A stretch of 64,000 bases of DNA from Galbibacter sp048266365 (GCF_048266365.1 NZ_JBLWZP010000006.1:62001-126000); one strand, 5' to 3'. Positions 42,801-51,536 are shown, counted from the stretch's first letter. A program made the numbers and translations. The notes: generated by a model not told the origin, from the sequence alone.

Positions 42801-43557
42801 TAATGGCAAACGACCAAAGGCTGCCATTTTACGTGAAAAAGGAAGTAATTCCGAGAGAGAAATGGCTCATGCCATGTATCTAGCTGGATTTGATGTAAAG
42901 GACGTTCACATGACCGATTTAATCAGCGGGCGTGAAACCCTAGAAGACATTCAGTTCATTGGATCTGTTGGAGGTTTCTCCAACTCGGATGTTTTGGGAT
43001 CTGCAAAAGGATGGGCTGGAGCATTCTTGTACAATGACAAGGCTAATCAAGCACTTGAAAACTTTTTCAAAAGAGAAGATACACTTTCAGTAGGTATTTG
43101 TAATGGATGTCAACTTTGGATGGAACTCGGCTTGGTTTATCCAAATCACGAACAAAAACCAAAGATGCACCATAATGACAGTGGTAAACACGAAAGTATT
43201 TTTACTTCGGTTACCATTCAAGATAACAATTCAGTAATGCTTAAATCTTTATCGGGAAGTACCCTGGGGATTTGGGTTTCCCATGGGGAAGGTAAATTTA
43301 AACTTCCTTATGAAGAACAACGTTACAACATAGTAGCCAAATATGGTTATGAAGGCTACCCTGCCAATCCAAACGGTTCTGATTACAATACCGCTATGAT
43401 GGTTTCTGATGATGGTAGACACCTGGTGACTATGCCGCATTTTGAACGATCCATCTTCCAATGGAACTGGGCAAATTACCCAGAAGGAAGAAATGATGAA
43501 GTTTCTCCATGGTTAGAAGCCTTTGTAAATGCCAGAAAATGGCTAGAAAAGAAATAG
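39877..43557 (+). CDS. purL: phosphoribosylformylglycinamidine synthase (single-chain)
   Basis: A 1226-residue FGAM synthase, the fourth step of purine synthesis, in the long single-chain (PurL large) form with built-in glutaminase. The N-terminal PurS-like domain covers about 1-150. The linker and the two AIRS-like ATP-grasp-type domains include QVNSEHCRHK, TFNHFPTTVEPFNGAATGSGGEIRD-like KAETHNFPTTVEPFNGAATG, and DHGAGGHLNCLSELVE. The C-terminal glutamine amidotransferase has Cys1075 in SVGICNGCQLWMEL and the His-Glu region MPHFERSIFQWNW. Length is about 70 residues shorter than E. coli PurL, normal for Bacteroidetes. Single gene, with a strong terminator after it. Confidence 0.97.
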   Translation: MILFFGNPKTKVYAVQTNSELSTEDNSKLVWLFGDQPKIDSASIDAFFIGPRAAMITPWSTNAVEITQNMDIRGIIRIEEFLSCSNDTKDFDVMLSQKFDSLNQSIFQVDIKPESIQEIEDIEAYNLKEGLSLNEEEVDYLNQLAKKLGRKLTDSEVFGFSQVNSEHCRHKIFNGTFVIDGQEKELSLFKMIKKTSEENPNTIVSAYKDNVAFLKGPKATQFAPKSAEKPDFYQEKEYDSVLSIKAETHNFPTTVEPFNGAATGSGGEIRDRLAGGKGSLPLAGSAVYMTSYSRLDKDRTWENNMSERKWLYQTPIDILIKASNGASDFGNKFGQPLISGSVLTFEHDEAHDELGEKARKLGFDKVIMLAGGIGYGKLSQAIKGKPQASDKIIVLGGENYRIGMGGAAVSSADTGEFSSGIELNAVQRSNPEMQKRVANTVRGMVESDENTIVSIHDHGAGGHLNCLSELVEDTGGNIDLDKLPVGDPTLSAKEIIGNESQERMGLVIGEQHKDKLIKVAERERTPLYEVGEVTEDQVFSFQSKSSGEKPMDLALSDMFGSSPKTIMTDRTIKRAYKDQPYTLENLNSYLEALLQLEAVGSKDWLTNKVDRCVTGLVAKQQCAGPLQLPLNNCGVMALDYKGKHGIASSIGHSPISALIDPVAGSRNSIGEALTNIVWAPLEEGLKSVSLSANWMWACKNEGEDARLYKAVEGCSEFAIALGINIPTGKDSLSMKQKYPDDEIIAPGTVIISAGGHCSDIKKVIEPVLKQNAGSLYYINMSEDQFKLGGSSFGQIIGTIGSQAPTVTNPDGFKNTFNTLQELIKNDQIAAGHDIGSGGLITTLLEMCFANTNLGAQLNLSALGEQDSIKVLFNENIGVVVQANDDAEIEDTFEKAGIKAYKIGQTIEGDRLQIVNNDDRFSFSVSHLRDVWFKTSHLLDQKQTKNGLATERYNNYKAQPLRYDFPKHFSGKIEQFNGKRPKAAILREKGSNSEREMAHAMYLAGFDVKDVHMTDLISGRETLEDIQFIGSVGGFSNSDVLGSAKGWAGAFLYNDKANQALENFFKREDTLSVGICNGCQLWMELGLVYPNHEQKPKMHHNDSGKHESIFTSVTIQDNNSVMLKSLSGSTLGIWVSHGEGKFKLPYEEQRYNIVAKYGYEGYPANPNGSDYNTAMMVSDDGRHLVTMPHFERSIFQWNWANYPEGRNDEVSPWLEAFVNARKWLEKK

Positions 43558-43585
43558 ATACAATCATTTCACATACGATAGAAAT

Positions 43586-43616
43586 AAAGGAGTTGTCACA
43601 AACAGCTCCTTTTTTT
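43586..43616 (+). terminator. intrinsic terminator after purL
   Basis: AAAGGAGTTGT / ACAGCTCCTTT stem (one G-T pair) and a 5-base loop, running into TTTTTTT. Confidence 0.9.
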
Positions 43617-43684
43617 ATGTCGAGTCTTGAATATAGTCAGCAAATTTCATATTTTGCATATTATAATTCTTATTACTTATAGTT

Positions 43685-45457
43685 ATGGATAAGGTGACCC
43701 GTTTGTTTGATTTCCCGTATTATCAGCTGGACAAATTCAACCTAGATACCGCATTAGCAACGAAATACGACGGAAAATGGGAGACAGTATCCTCTCAACA
43801 GTATGTCGATCGCGCTAATCAATTAAGTCGAGGACTTCTTCGTTTAGGCGTGGAACCTAATGATAAAATTGCCATCATATCACATAATAACAATGCAGAC
43901 TGGCATATTGCGGATATTGGAATACTACAAACAGGTGCTCAAAACGTACCTATTTATCCCACTATTTCAGCGGATGATTACTCCTACATTTTAAATCACT
44001 CTGAAGCGAAGTACTGTATCGTTAGTGATATGGAAATTCTGGAAAAATTAAACGCTATAAAAAGTGAGGTTCCAGGATTAAAAGAAGTCTACGCTTTTAG
44101 AGAACTAGAAGGCATTAAAAGTCTTTCGGAGATATACAGTCTTGGAGAAGACACTAACAATCAACAGGAAGTTGAGGCAAGAAAGGACGCGGTAACTGCT
44201 GATGATTTAGCAACACTAATTTACACCTCCGGAACCACGGGTAAACCAAAAGCTGTGATGCTTTCACACAATAATATTGTATCCAATGTACTCGGAAGTG
44301 AAGAGCGCGTACCATTATCCTCAGGTGACAAGGCACTTAGTTTTCTTCCCATTTGTCATATTTTCGAACGCATGGTGGTTTACTTGTATCAATATTGTGG
44401 TATTAGCATCTATTTTGCTGAGTCTATTGAAAAGATGAGTGATAACTTGAAAGAAGTCAAACCGCATGTTATGACTGTTGTGCCACGACTTATCGAAAAG
44501 GTATTTGACAAGATACACACTACTGGAAGCGGCTTAAGCGGGATTAAGAAAAAACTGTTTTTCTGGGCCATTGCATTAGGAGAAAAATTTGAGCCCTATG
44601 GAACTAACGGTGGTTGGTATGAATTTAAATTGAGTATAGTTCGTAAATTAATTTTTAGTAAGTGGCAAGAAGGTCTTGGTGGAAACCTAAAGATATTAGT
44701 CTCTGGTAGTGCTGCCCTTCAACCGCGATTAGCGAGAATCTTTGGAGCTGCAGGCATTCCTGTAATGGAAGGTTATGGACTTACAGAAACCTCCCCTGTT
44801 ATAGCTGTAAATGACCAGAACAATCGTGGTTGGAAAATTGGAACTGTTGGACGTATGCTTGCCAATGTAGAGGTTAAAATTGCGGAGGATGGAGAAATCC
44901 TCTGTAAAGGGCCAAACATTATGCTAGGTTATTATAAGGATGAAGAAAAAACCCAAGAAGCCATGGAAGGTGGTTATTTTCATACAGGAGATATCGGCCA
45001 AATTGACCAGGATGGGTTCTTAAAAATTACGGATCGTAAAAAAGAGATCTTTAAAACTTCCGGAGGGAAATACGTTGCGCCCCAGATCATAGAAAATCAG
45101 ATGAAACAATCACGTTTTATCGAACAGATTATGGTTGTTGGAGAGGGAGAGAAAATGCCATGTGCATTTATTCAACCAAACTTTGAATTTGTAAAACAAT
45201 GGGCCAAACGCCGAAAAATAGAGTTCACGGACAATAATGATTTGGTAAAAAACCCTAAGGTCATAGAACGTATTGAAAAAGAAGTGTCTACCTACAACCA
45301 ACAGTTTGGTCGCTGGGAGCAGGTTAAAAAGTTTGAATTAACTCCTGAGGAATGGAGCGTAGAAGCAGGCCACCTCACTCCTACTTTAAAACTAAAACGA
45401 AGAATTATCAAAGAAAAATACATGGGACTTTATAAGGCCATGTATCAACCCGAATAA
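43685..45457 (+). CDS. long-chain acyl-CoA synthetase (AMP-forming)
   Basis: A 590-residue ANL-superfamily ligase that activates fatty acids to acyl-CoA. The AMP-binding motifs are intact: TLIYTSGTTGKPKAVMLSHNN near 178-198, YGLTETSPV near 362, YFHTGDIGQIDQDGFLKITDRKKE near 434-457 and FKTSGGKYVAPQ. The Lys in the C-terminal LTPTLKLKRR segment completes the active site. It is of the FAA/ACSL type rather than acetyl-CoA synthetase. It stands 150 bases before the MarR-fad operon on the same strand but is separated by a terminator, so it is a neighbour with its own control. A TGCATA half-site lies upstream. It supplies substrate to the FadE/N/A cycle. Confidence 0.93.
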   Translation: MDKVTRLFDFPYYQLDKFNLDTALATKYDGKWETVSSQQYVDRANQLSRGLLRLGVEPNDKIAIISHNNNADWHIADIGILQTGAQNVPIYPTISADDYSYILNHSEAKYCIVSDMEILEKLNAIKSEVPGLKEVYAFRELEGIKSLSEIYSLGEDTNNQQEVEARKDAVTADDLATLIYTSGTTGKPKAVMLSHNNIVSNVLGSEERVPLSSGDKALSFLPICHIFERMVVYLYQYCGISIYFAESIEKMSDNLKEVKPHVMTVVPRLIEKVFDKIHTTGSGLSGIKKKLFFWAIALGEKFEPYGTNGGWYEFKLSIVRKLIFSKWQEGLGGNLKILVSGSAALQPRLARIFGAAGIPVMEGYGLTETSPVIAVNDQNNRGWKIGTVGRMLANVEVKIAEDGEILCKGPNIMLGYYKDEEKTQEAMEGGYFHTGDIGQIDQDGFLKITDRKKEIFKTSGGKYVAPQIIENQMKQSRFIEQIMVVGEGEKMPCAFIQPNFEFVKQWAKRRKIEFTDNNDLVKNPKVIERIEKEVSTYNQQFGRWEQVKKFELTPEEWSVEAGHLTPTLKLKRRIIKEKYMGLYKAMYQPE

Positions 45458-45477
45458 TACTATTATTCACTAGTATA

Positions 45478-45504
45478 GCGCTCCTCTTAGGGGCGCATTT
45501 TGTT
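45478..45504 (+). terminator. intrinsic terminator after the acyl-CoA synthetase gene
   Basis: GCGCTCC / GGGGCGC stem (one G-T pair) with loop TCTTA, then ATTTTGTTTC. Confidence 0.75.
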
Positions 45505-45553
45505 TCTATTCCTTATAAAATAGCTCTTAAAATATTTACAAAAAATTAATTCA

Positions 45554-45575
45554 TTTACTATGCATGCATAATAAA
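45554..45575. promoter_or_regulatory. 22-base palindrome, candidate MarR operator
   Basis: A near-perfect palindrome, 10 of 11 base pairs matched, centred on TATGCATGCATA (45559-45570, itself perfect). It ends 7 bases before the -7 box of the MarR gene and covers the position where the -33 element should lie. This is the usual arrangement for a MarR repressor controlling its own operon. Recognition by this protein is inferred. Confidence 0.6.
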
Positions 45576-45582
45576 TTTTTCG

Positions 45583-45590
45583 TATATTTG
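45583..45590 (+). promoter_or_regulatory. -7 box of the MarR-fad operon
   Basis: TATATTTG fits TAnnTTTG, 17 bases before the MarR start codon. The -33 region coincides with the palindrome and has no clear TTG. Confidence 0.55.
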
Positions 45591-45607
45591 GGTATGACCA
45601 CATTAGA

Positions 45608-46048
45608 ATGATGAAGGATAAGACAATAGATTATGTATTAAGAGCTACATGGCAAGCTGTAGCAAAGATGTACAATGAAGAAGCTGCCAAAGAAGAAAGC
45701 ACAATGGCCATTGGTTTTACCTTGTTGAGTATTGATCCCGAATCAGGATCCTCATCCACAACATTAGGTCCAAAAATGGGCATGGAAGGAACGAGCCTAT
45801 CCAGAATTTTAAAAAGCATGGAAGAAAAAGGATTGATCGTCAGAAAGCCAAACCCAAATGATGGACGTGGGGTGTTAATATGCTTAACAGACTTTGGAAA
45901 ACAAAAAAGAGATTACTCCAAGGAGGTTGTCTTTAAGTTTAATGACGCTGTTCGCGCTCATGTATCCCCGGAAGATTTAAAGGGATTCTATAAAGTGACC
46001 AGTATTATTAATGAACTGGTAACAGAAAAGAAAATATATTCCAATTAG
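45608..46048 (+). CDS. MarR-family transcriptional regulator of the fatty-acid operon
   Basis: A 146-residue winged-helix MarR protein. The DNA-binding domain spans about 35-105: a helical part (FTLLSIDPESGSSSTTLGPKMGMEGTSLSRILKSMEEKGLIVRKPNPNDGRGVLICLTDFGKQ), with the recognition helix near SLSRILKSMEEKG and the wing DGRGVLICLT. N- and C-terminal helices form the dimer. MarR proteins repress and are released by small ligands, here plausibly acyl-CoA. The palindrome upstream of its own gene fits autorepression. It heads an operon with fadN, fadA and fadE (54-base gap to fadN). A five-codon ATG...TGA frame (45594-45611) overlaps the start and is probably chance. Confidence 0.92.
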   Translation: MMKDKTIDYVLRATWQAVAKMYNEEAAKEESTMAIGFTLLSIDPESGSSSTTLGPKMGMEGTSLSRILKSMEEKGLIVRKPNPNDGRGVLICLTDFGKQKRDYSKEVVFKFNDAVRAHVSPEDLKGFYKVTSIINELVTEKKIYSN

Positions 46049-46102
46049 AGATTTGGAACATTAGAAAATACCCCTGAAAAAATTAAAAAAACCAAACACA
46101 AA

Positions 46103-48508
46103 ATGAAAAGACATATTAAAAAAGTAGCGGTTATCGGCTCAGGAATTATGGGGAGCGGAATTGCTTGTCATTTTGCCAATATTGGTGTGGAAGTTTTATT
46201 GTTAGACATTCTGCCAAGAGAGCTTAACGACAAAGAGAAGACCAAAGGCCTTTCTATGGAGGATAACGCGGTAAGAAATCGTTTGGTAAACGAAAACCTT
46301 CAAGCGGCATTAAAATCCAACCCCTCTCCTATTTACAACAAAAAATTTGCTGATCGGATTTCTACTGGAAATCTCGAAGATGATATTTCAAAGATAAAAG
46401 ATGTAGATTGGATTATTGAGGTAGTTATTGAAAGATTAGATATCAAAAAGTCGGTTTTCGAGACAATCGAGAAACACCGAACTCCAGGAACATTAATCAC
46501 TTCCAATACCTCAGGTATTCCTATTCATTTTATGAACGAAGGAAGAAGTGAAGATTTTCAGAAACATTTTGCTGTAACCCACTTTTTTAATCCACCACGG
46601 TATTTAAAATTATTTGAAGTTGTCCCTGGTCCTAATTGTAAAAGTGAGGTCACTTCCTTTTTAATGGAGTACGGAGAAAAATTCCTTGGAAAGACTACCG
46701 TCCTAGCCAAAGACACTCCTGCCTTTATCGGAAACCGTATCGGTATTTTCGGTATACAGAGCTTATTCCATCAAGTAAAAGAGATGGGGTTAAGCGTTAC
46801 TGAGGTAGATAAGTTAACCGGCCCTGTTATCGGACGTCCAAAATCAGCGACATTCAGAACTGTTGACGTGGTAGGTCTAGACACCCTCGTTCATGTTGCC
46901 AATGGCTTGTATGAAAATTGCCCAGAAGACCAGGCCAGAGAATTATTCAAGCTGCCAAACTTCATCGAAACCATGATGACCAACAAATGGTTGGGTAGTA
47001 AGAGTGGACAAGGTTTTTACAAGAAGATTAAAGATAAGAGTGGTAAGAGTAGCATTCTAGAACTCAATTTAGACACCCTAGAGTACCAAGAAAGTAAAAA
47101 GGCACATTTTGATACGCTGGAACTTACAAAGACCGTAGATCGCGTCTCAGACAGATTCCCTATACTTGTTGGCGGTAAAGATAAAGCCGGTGAATTTTAC
47201 CGAAAAAACTTTGCCTCTCTTTTTGGCTATGTGCAAAATCGCATCCCTGAAATATCAGATGAGTTATATCGTATTGACGATGCCATGAAAGCTGGTTTTG
47301 GATGGCAGCATGGACCTTTTGAGATTTGGGATTCCATAGGTGTAGAAAAAGGTATTGAACTCATGAAGAACGAAAACCTAAAAGTGGCTTCTTGGGTTAC
47401 CGAAATGGTTGCTGGCGGAACGACCTCGTTCTACACAGTTAAAGATGGGGCCACCTATTATTATGATATTCCTAAAAAACAATACGTTAAAAAACCTGGA
47501 CAAGACGCCTTTGTTATACTTGATAATATTAGAAAGACTAAAGAGGTGTTTAAAAACCCGGGAGTAGTCGTTGAGGATCTCGGTGATGGTATTTTGAATG
47601 TTGAGTTTATCTCAAAAATGAATACTCTTGGAGGTGAAGTAATTCAAGGGCTAAACAAGGCCATTGATATTGCTGAGAAAGATTTTCAAGGTTTGGTTAT
47701 TGGAAACCAAGGCGCCAACTTCTCGGTGGGAGCCAATATTGGAATGATCTTTATGATGGCAGTAGAACAAGAATATGACGAACTGAACTTTGCCATTAAG
47801 ACATTTCAAGACACTATGATGCGGATGCGATACTCGGCTATCCCAACGGTTGCCGCTCCACATGGCATGACATTAGGAGGAGGTTGTGAATTATCTATAC
47901 ATGCTGATAAGGTGGTTGCTGCGGCAGAAACCTATATTGGACTAGTTGAATTTGGTGTCGGAGTCATCCCTGGTGGTGGTGGATCCAAAGAGATGGCCTT
48001 AAGAGCATCTGATTTATTCAGAAAGGATGATGTTGAGCTCAATGTACTTCGGGAACATTTCTTAAATATTGGAATGGCTAAGGTTTCAACCTCTGCTTAC
48101 GAAGCTTTTGATTTGAACATACTTCAAAAAGGGAAAGATGTCGTTGTGGTGAACAACGATAGACTTATCGCAGAGGCGAAGAAACATGCCTTACTAATGG
48201 CAGAGGCAGGTTATACGCAACCTGTTAAGCGCAAAGACATTAAGGTTTTAGGAAAACAAGCTCTCGGTATGTTCTTGGTAGGTACACATGCTATGGAAGC
48301 TGGTGGTTACATCTCTGATCACGATTTGAAAATTGCCAACAAACTGGCCTATGTAATGGCTGGAGGTGATCTATCTGAGGCCACTATGGTAACAGAACAA
48401 TATCTGTTGGATCTGGAGCGCGAGGCATTTCTATCCTTGTGCACAGAGCGCAAAACATTGGAGCGTATACAACATATGTTGAAAACAGGTAAACCACTTA
48501 GAAATTAA
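46103..48508 (+). CDS. fadN: bifunctional 3-hydroxyacyl-CoA dehydrogenase / enoyl-CoA hydratase (FadN type)
   Basis: An 801-residue beta-oxidation enzyme with the dehydrogenase at the N-terminus and the hydratase at the C-terminus, as in Bacillus FadN rather than the FadB order. The NAD fold starts at VIGSGIMGSGIACHFANIG. HFFNPPRYLKLFEVV and the 3HCDH helices (AFIGNRIGIFGIQSLF) follow, with a second 3HCDH repeat (DDAMKAGFGWQHGPFEIWDSIG near 395-416). The crotonase domain is from about 485, with oxyanion-hole segments NQGANFSVGANIG and HGMTLGGGCELSIHADK and VEFGVGVIPGGGGSKE. It hydrates 2-enoyl-CoA and oxidises the 3-hydroxyacyl product with NAD. 25 bases from the thiolase gene. Confidence 0.95.
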   Translation: MKRHIKKVAVIGSGIMGSGIACHFANIGVEVLLLDILPRELNDKEKTKGLSMEDNAVRNRLVNENLQAALKSNPSPIYNKKFADRISTGNLEDDISKIKDVDWIIEVVIERLDIKKSVFETIEKHRTPGTLITSNTSGIPIHFMNEGRSEDFQKHFAVTHFFNPPRYLKLFEVVPGPNCKSEVTSFLMEYGEKFLGKTTVLAKDTPAFIGNRIGIFGIQSLFHQVKEMGLSVTEVDKLTGPVIGRPKSATFRTVDVVGLDTLVHVANGLYENCPEDQARELFKLPNFIETMMTNKWLGSKSGQGFYKKIKDKSGKSSILELNLDTLEYQESKKAHFDTLELTKTVDRVSDRFPILVGGKDKAGEFYRKNFASLFGYVQNRIPEISDELYRIDDAMKAGFGWQHGPFEIWDSIGVEKGIELMKNENLKVASWVTEMVAGGTTSFYTVKDGATYYYDIPKKQYVKKPGQDAFVILDNIRKTKEVFKNPGVVVEDLGDGILNVEFISKMNTLGGEVIQGLNKAIDIAEKDFQGLVIGNQGANFSVGANIGMIFMMAVEQEYDELNFAIKTFQDTMMRMRYSAIPTVAAPHGMTLGGGCELSIHADKVVAAAETYIGLVEFGVGVIPGGGGSKEMALRASDLFRKDDVELNVLREHFLNIGMAKVSTSAYEAFDLNILQKGKDVVVVNNDRLIAEAKKHALLMAEAGYTQPVKRKDIKVLGKQALGMFLVGTHAMEAGGYISDHDLKIANKLAYVMAGGDLSEATMVTEQYLLDLEREAFLSLCTERKTLERIQHMLKTGKPLRN

Positions 48509-48533
48509 ATTTTCGAATCAATAAATTAAGAAT

Positions 48534-49721
48534 ATGAAAAATACAGCATATATAGTACAAGCCTACAGGACTGCGGTCGGAAAAGCACCTAGAGGTTTAC
48601 TCCGTTTTAAAAGACCTGATGAATTAGCCGCCGAGACCATTCAACACTTGTTGAAACAAGTTCCTCAACTTGATATCAAGCGAATTGATGATGTGATCGT
48701 TGGAAATGCAATGCCAGAGGCAGAGCAAGGATTAAATATGGGGCGTTTGATTTCATTGATGGCATTGGGTATCGAAGAGGTGCCTGGTGTAACAGTGAAT
48801 CGTTATTGTGCCTCTGGTCTAGAAGCCATAAGTATAGCAACGGCCAAAATACAATCGGGAATGGCTGATTGTATCATTGCAGGAGGAGCAGAAAGTATGA
48901 GCTACATTCCGATGGGAGGATACAAACCAGTTCCAAATTATGAGGTGGCCAAAAGCGGACATGAAGATTATTATTGGGGAATGGGTCTGACGGCAGAAGC
49001 AGTTGCTAATGAATTTAAAGTTTCACGCGAGGAGCAGGATGAGTTTTCCTATAACTCACATCAGAAGGCATTAAAAGCTATTAAAGAGGGGAAGTTTAAA
49101 GATCAGATTGTTCCGATTACTATTGACCAGGTATATGTCGATAAATCGGGTAAAAAAGCAACAAAACAATACACCTTTGACACTGATGAGGGACCAAGAG
49201 CGGATACCTCCAAAGAAATTCTGGCTAAACTTCGTCCTGTTTTTGCCCAGAACGGAAGTGTAACTGCGGGGAACTCTTCGCAAATGAGTGACGGTGCAGC
49301 CTTTACCATAGTGATGAGCGAAAAAATGGTAAAAGAACTAAATATAGAGCCTATAGCTAGGTTAGTTTCTTTTGCTGCTGTCGGTGTACCTCCTAGAATC
49401 ATGGGGATAGGTCCTATGATAGCCATCCCAAAGGCAGTAGACCAAGCTGGTTTAAAATTAAACGACATCGATTTGGTGGAGCTAAATGAGGCTTTTGCAT
49501 CGCAATCTGTGGCCGTGATTAGAGAGACTGGTCTAAATCCAGATATCGTGAATGTCAATGGCGGAGCTATTGCATTAGGACATCCACTTGGATGTACTGG
49601 AGCTAAGCTCTCTGTTCAGCTTTTTGATGAAATGAGAAGACGCAAGAATAAATATGGTATTGTTACCATGTGTGTAGGAACTGGGCAGGGTGCTGCTGGA
49701 GTATATGAGTTTTTAAACTAA
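48534..49721 (+). CDS. fadA: acetyl-CoA acyltransferase (3-ketoacyl-CoA thiolase)
   Basis: A 395-residue thiolase, last step of each beta-oxidation round. The nucleophilic Cys92 is in VNRYCASGLEAIS, and His350 and Cys380 complete the triad in NGGAIALGHPLGCTGAK and MCVGTGQGAAG. The N-terminal motif ARTAVGKA-like YRTAVGKAPRG and the conserved NGSVTAGNSSQMSDGAA are present. Position between fadN and fadE fixes its role in degradation rather than acetoacetyl-CoA synthesis. Spacing is 25 bases before and 12 bases after, so the operon is tight. Length is normal. Confidence 0.95.
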   Translation: MKNTAYIVQAYRTAVGKAPRGLLRFKRPDELAAETIQHLLKQVPQLDIKRIDDVIVGNAMPEAEQGLNMGRLISLMALGIEEVPGVTVNRYCASGLEAISIATAKIQSGMADCIIAGGAESMSYIPMGGYKPVPNYEVAKSGHEDYYWGMGLTAEAVANEFKVSREEQDEFSYNSHQKALKAIKEGKFKDQIVPITIDQVYVDKSGKKATKQYTFDTDEGPRADTSKEILAKLRPVFAQNGSVTAGNSSQMSDGAAFTIVMSEKMVKELNIEPIARLVSFAAVGVPPRIMGIGPMIAIPKAVDQAGLKLNDIDLVELNEAFASQSVAVIRETGLNPDIVNVNGGAIALGHPLGCTGAKLSVQLFDEMRRRKNKYGIVTMCVGTGQGAAGVYEFLN

Positions 49722-49733
49722 AAAATAGAAGGT

Positions 49734-51536
49734 GTGATGGAAACTAAACAAGAAAGTATAAGAGGCGGTCAATTTTTAGTTAAAGAGACCAGAGCAGCAG
49801 ATGTGTTCACTCCGGAAGATTTTACGGAAGAACAAAAAATGATGCGTGATGCAGTAAAGGAATTTGTAGATCGCGAAGTATGGCCAAATAAGCATAGATT
49901 CGAAAACAAGGACTACGCTTTTACTGAAGAAATCATGGGAAAAGCAGCAGAACTTGGGTTATTAGGAACTGCTGTCCCCGAAGAGTACGGTGGACTAGGA
50001 ATGAGTTTTATCACCACCATGCTAGTATGTGACTATATCTCTGGTGCCACTGGATCATTGGCCACAGCATTCGGTGCGCACACTGGAATTGGTACGATGC
50101 CTATTCTATTGTATGGTACAGAGGAGCAAAAACAAAAATATGTTCCAAAACTGGCTACCGGTGAGTGGTTTGGAGCTTACTGTTTAACGGAACCTGGAGC
50201 TGGTTCAGACGCAAACAGCGGCAAGACTAAGGCAGTATTGTCAGAGGACGGTAAACACTATTTGATAAGCGGACAAAAAATGTGGATCTCCAATGCGGGG
50301 TTTGCCAGTCTTTTTATTGTATTCGCAAGAATAGAAGATGACAAATACATTACTGGTTTTATAGTAGAGAACGATCCTGAGAACGGTATTACCTTCGGAG
50401 AAGAAGAGCATAAGCTGGGAATTCACTCCTCATCTACCCGTCAAGTTTTTTTCAATGAAACTAAGGTTCCTGCTCAAAACATGTTGTCTGAACGAGGAAA
50501 CGGATTCAAAATCGCGATGAATGCACTAAACGTTGGTAGAATTAAATTGGCTGGAGCTTGTTTAGATGCACAGCGCCGTGTCATTAGCGTTGCTACCAAG
50601 TATGCTAATGAACGTATCCAATTTAAGACTCCAATTAGTCAATTTGGAGCTATCAAAGCTAAAATAGCTCAGATGTCAACTGCAGCTTATGTCGATGAAT
50701 CCGCCGTATATAGAGCTGCTAAGGATATAGAGGATAGAATTGCTATACGTATAAGCAACGGAGAAAGCCATCAGGATGCTGAACTCAAAGGTGTAGAAGA
50801 ATTTGCAATCGAATGTTCTATTTTAAAAGTAGCTGCATCAGAAGACTGTCAAAATTGTACTGATGAAGGAATTCAGATCTTTGGAGGTATGGGCTTCTCG
50901 GCCGACACCCCTATGGAGTCTGCTTGGAGGGATGCTCGTATTTCAAGAATTTATGAAGGAACCAACGAGATCAATAGAATGCTCTCGGTGGGCATGTTGA
51001 TCAAAAAGGCAATGAAGGGTCATGTAGATCTTTTAGGTCCAGCTATGGCTGTTAAAGAGCAACTTATGGGAATTCCTGATTTTGACACTCCTGACTATTC
51101 TCATTTGTTTGCAGAAGAAAAGCAAATCATCGCCAATCTCAAAAAAGTATTTTTAATGATTGCGGGATCAGCAGTACAAAAATTCGGTCAAGACTTAGAG
51201 GAGCACCAACAAATATTAATGGCTGCTTCAGATATTCTAATTCAGATTTATATGGCTGAATCCGCAATTCTTAGAACAGAGAAAAATGTAGACAGGTCTA
51301 GTGAAGAGTCACAAAAACATCAAGTGGCAATGGCTAAACTTTATCTTTTTAATGCTGTTGAAAAAGTAAATAACAAAGGAAAAGAAGCCATTATATCATT
51401 TGCTGAATCAGATGAGCAACGTATGATGCTTATGGGACTTAAACGCTATACCAAGTATACCAACTTCCCTAACATTGTTGAGCTAAGAAATACTGTGGCA
51501 GACAAGGTTATCGAAGAAAATGGATATTGCTTCTAA
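49734..51536 (+). CDS. fadE: acyl-CoA dehydrogenase
   Basis: A 600-residue FAD-dependent acyl-CoA dehydrogenase, the first oxidative step. The usual three-part ACAD core (about 30-410) includes the FAD-binding YCLTEPGAGSDANSGKT and WISNAGFASLFIVFAR regions and the EECxQIxGGxG-like GIQIFGGMGFSADTPMESAWRDARISRIYEGTNEINR, with catalytic Glu408 in IYEGTNEINR. A C-terminal extension of about 190 residues, rich in helices, is like that of very-long-chain enzymes (VLCAD/ACAD9) and B. subtilis FadE, so long-chain substrates are likely. Electrons go to ETF. It closes the operon, with a strong terminator after the stop. Confidence 0.95.
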   Translation: MMETKQESIRGGQFLVKETRAADVFTPEDFTEEQKMMRDAVKEFVDREVWPNKHRFENKDYAFTEEIMGKAAELGLLGTAVPEEYGGLGMSFITTMLVCDYISGATGSLATAFGAHTGIGTMPILLYGTEEQKQKYVPKLATGEWFGAYCLTEPGAGSDANSGKTKAVLSEDGKHYLISGQKMWISNAGFASLFIVFARIEDDKYITGFIVENDPENGITFGEEEHKLGIHSSSTRQVFFNETKVPAQNMLSERGNGFKIAMNALNVGRIKLAGACLDAQRRVISVATKYANERIQFKTPISQFGAIKAKIAQMSTAAYVDESAVYRAAKDIEDRIAIRISNGESHQDAELKGVEEFAIECSILKVAASEDCQNCTDEGIQIFGGMGFSADTPMESAWRDARISRIYEGTNEINRMLSVGMLIKKAMKGHVDLLGPAMAVKEQLMGIPDFDTPDYSHLFAEEKQIIANLKKVFLMIAGSAVQKFGQDLEEHQQILMAASDILIQIYMAESAILRTEKNVDRSSEESQKHQVAMAKLYLFNAVEKVNNKGKEAIISFAESDEQRMMLMGLKRYTKYTNFPNIVELRNTVADKVIEENGYCF

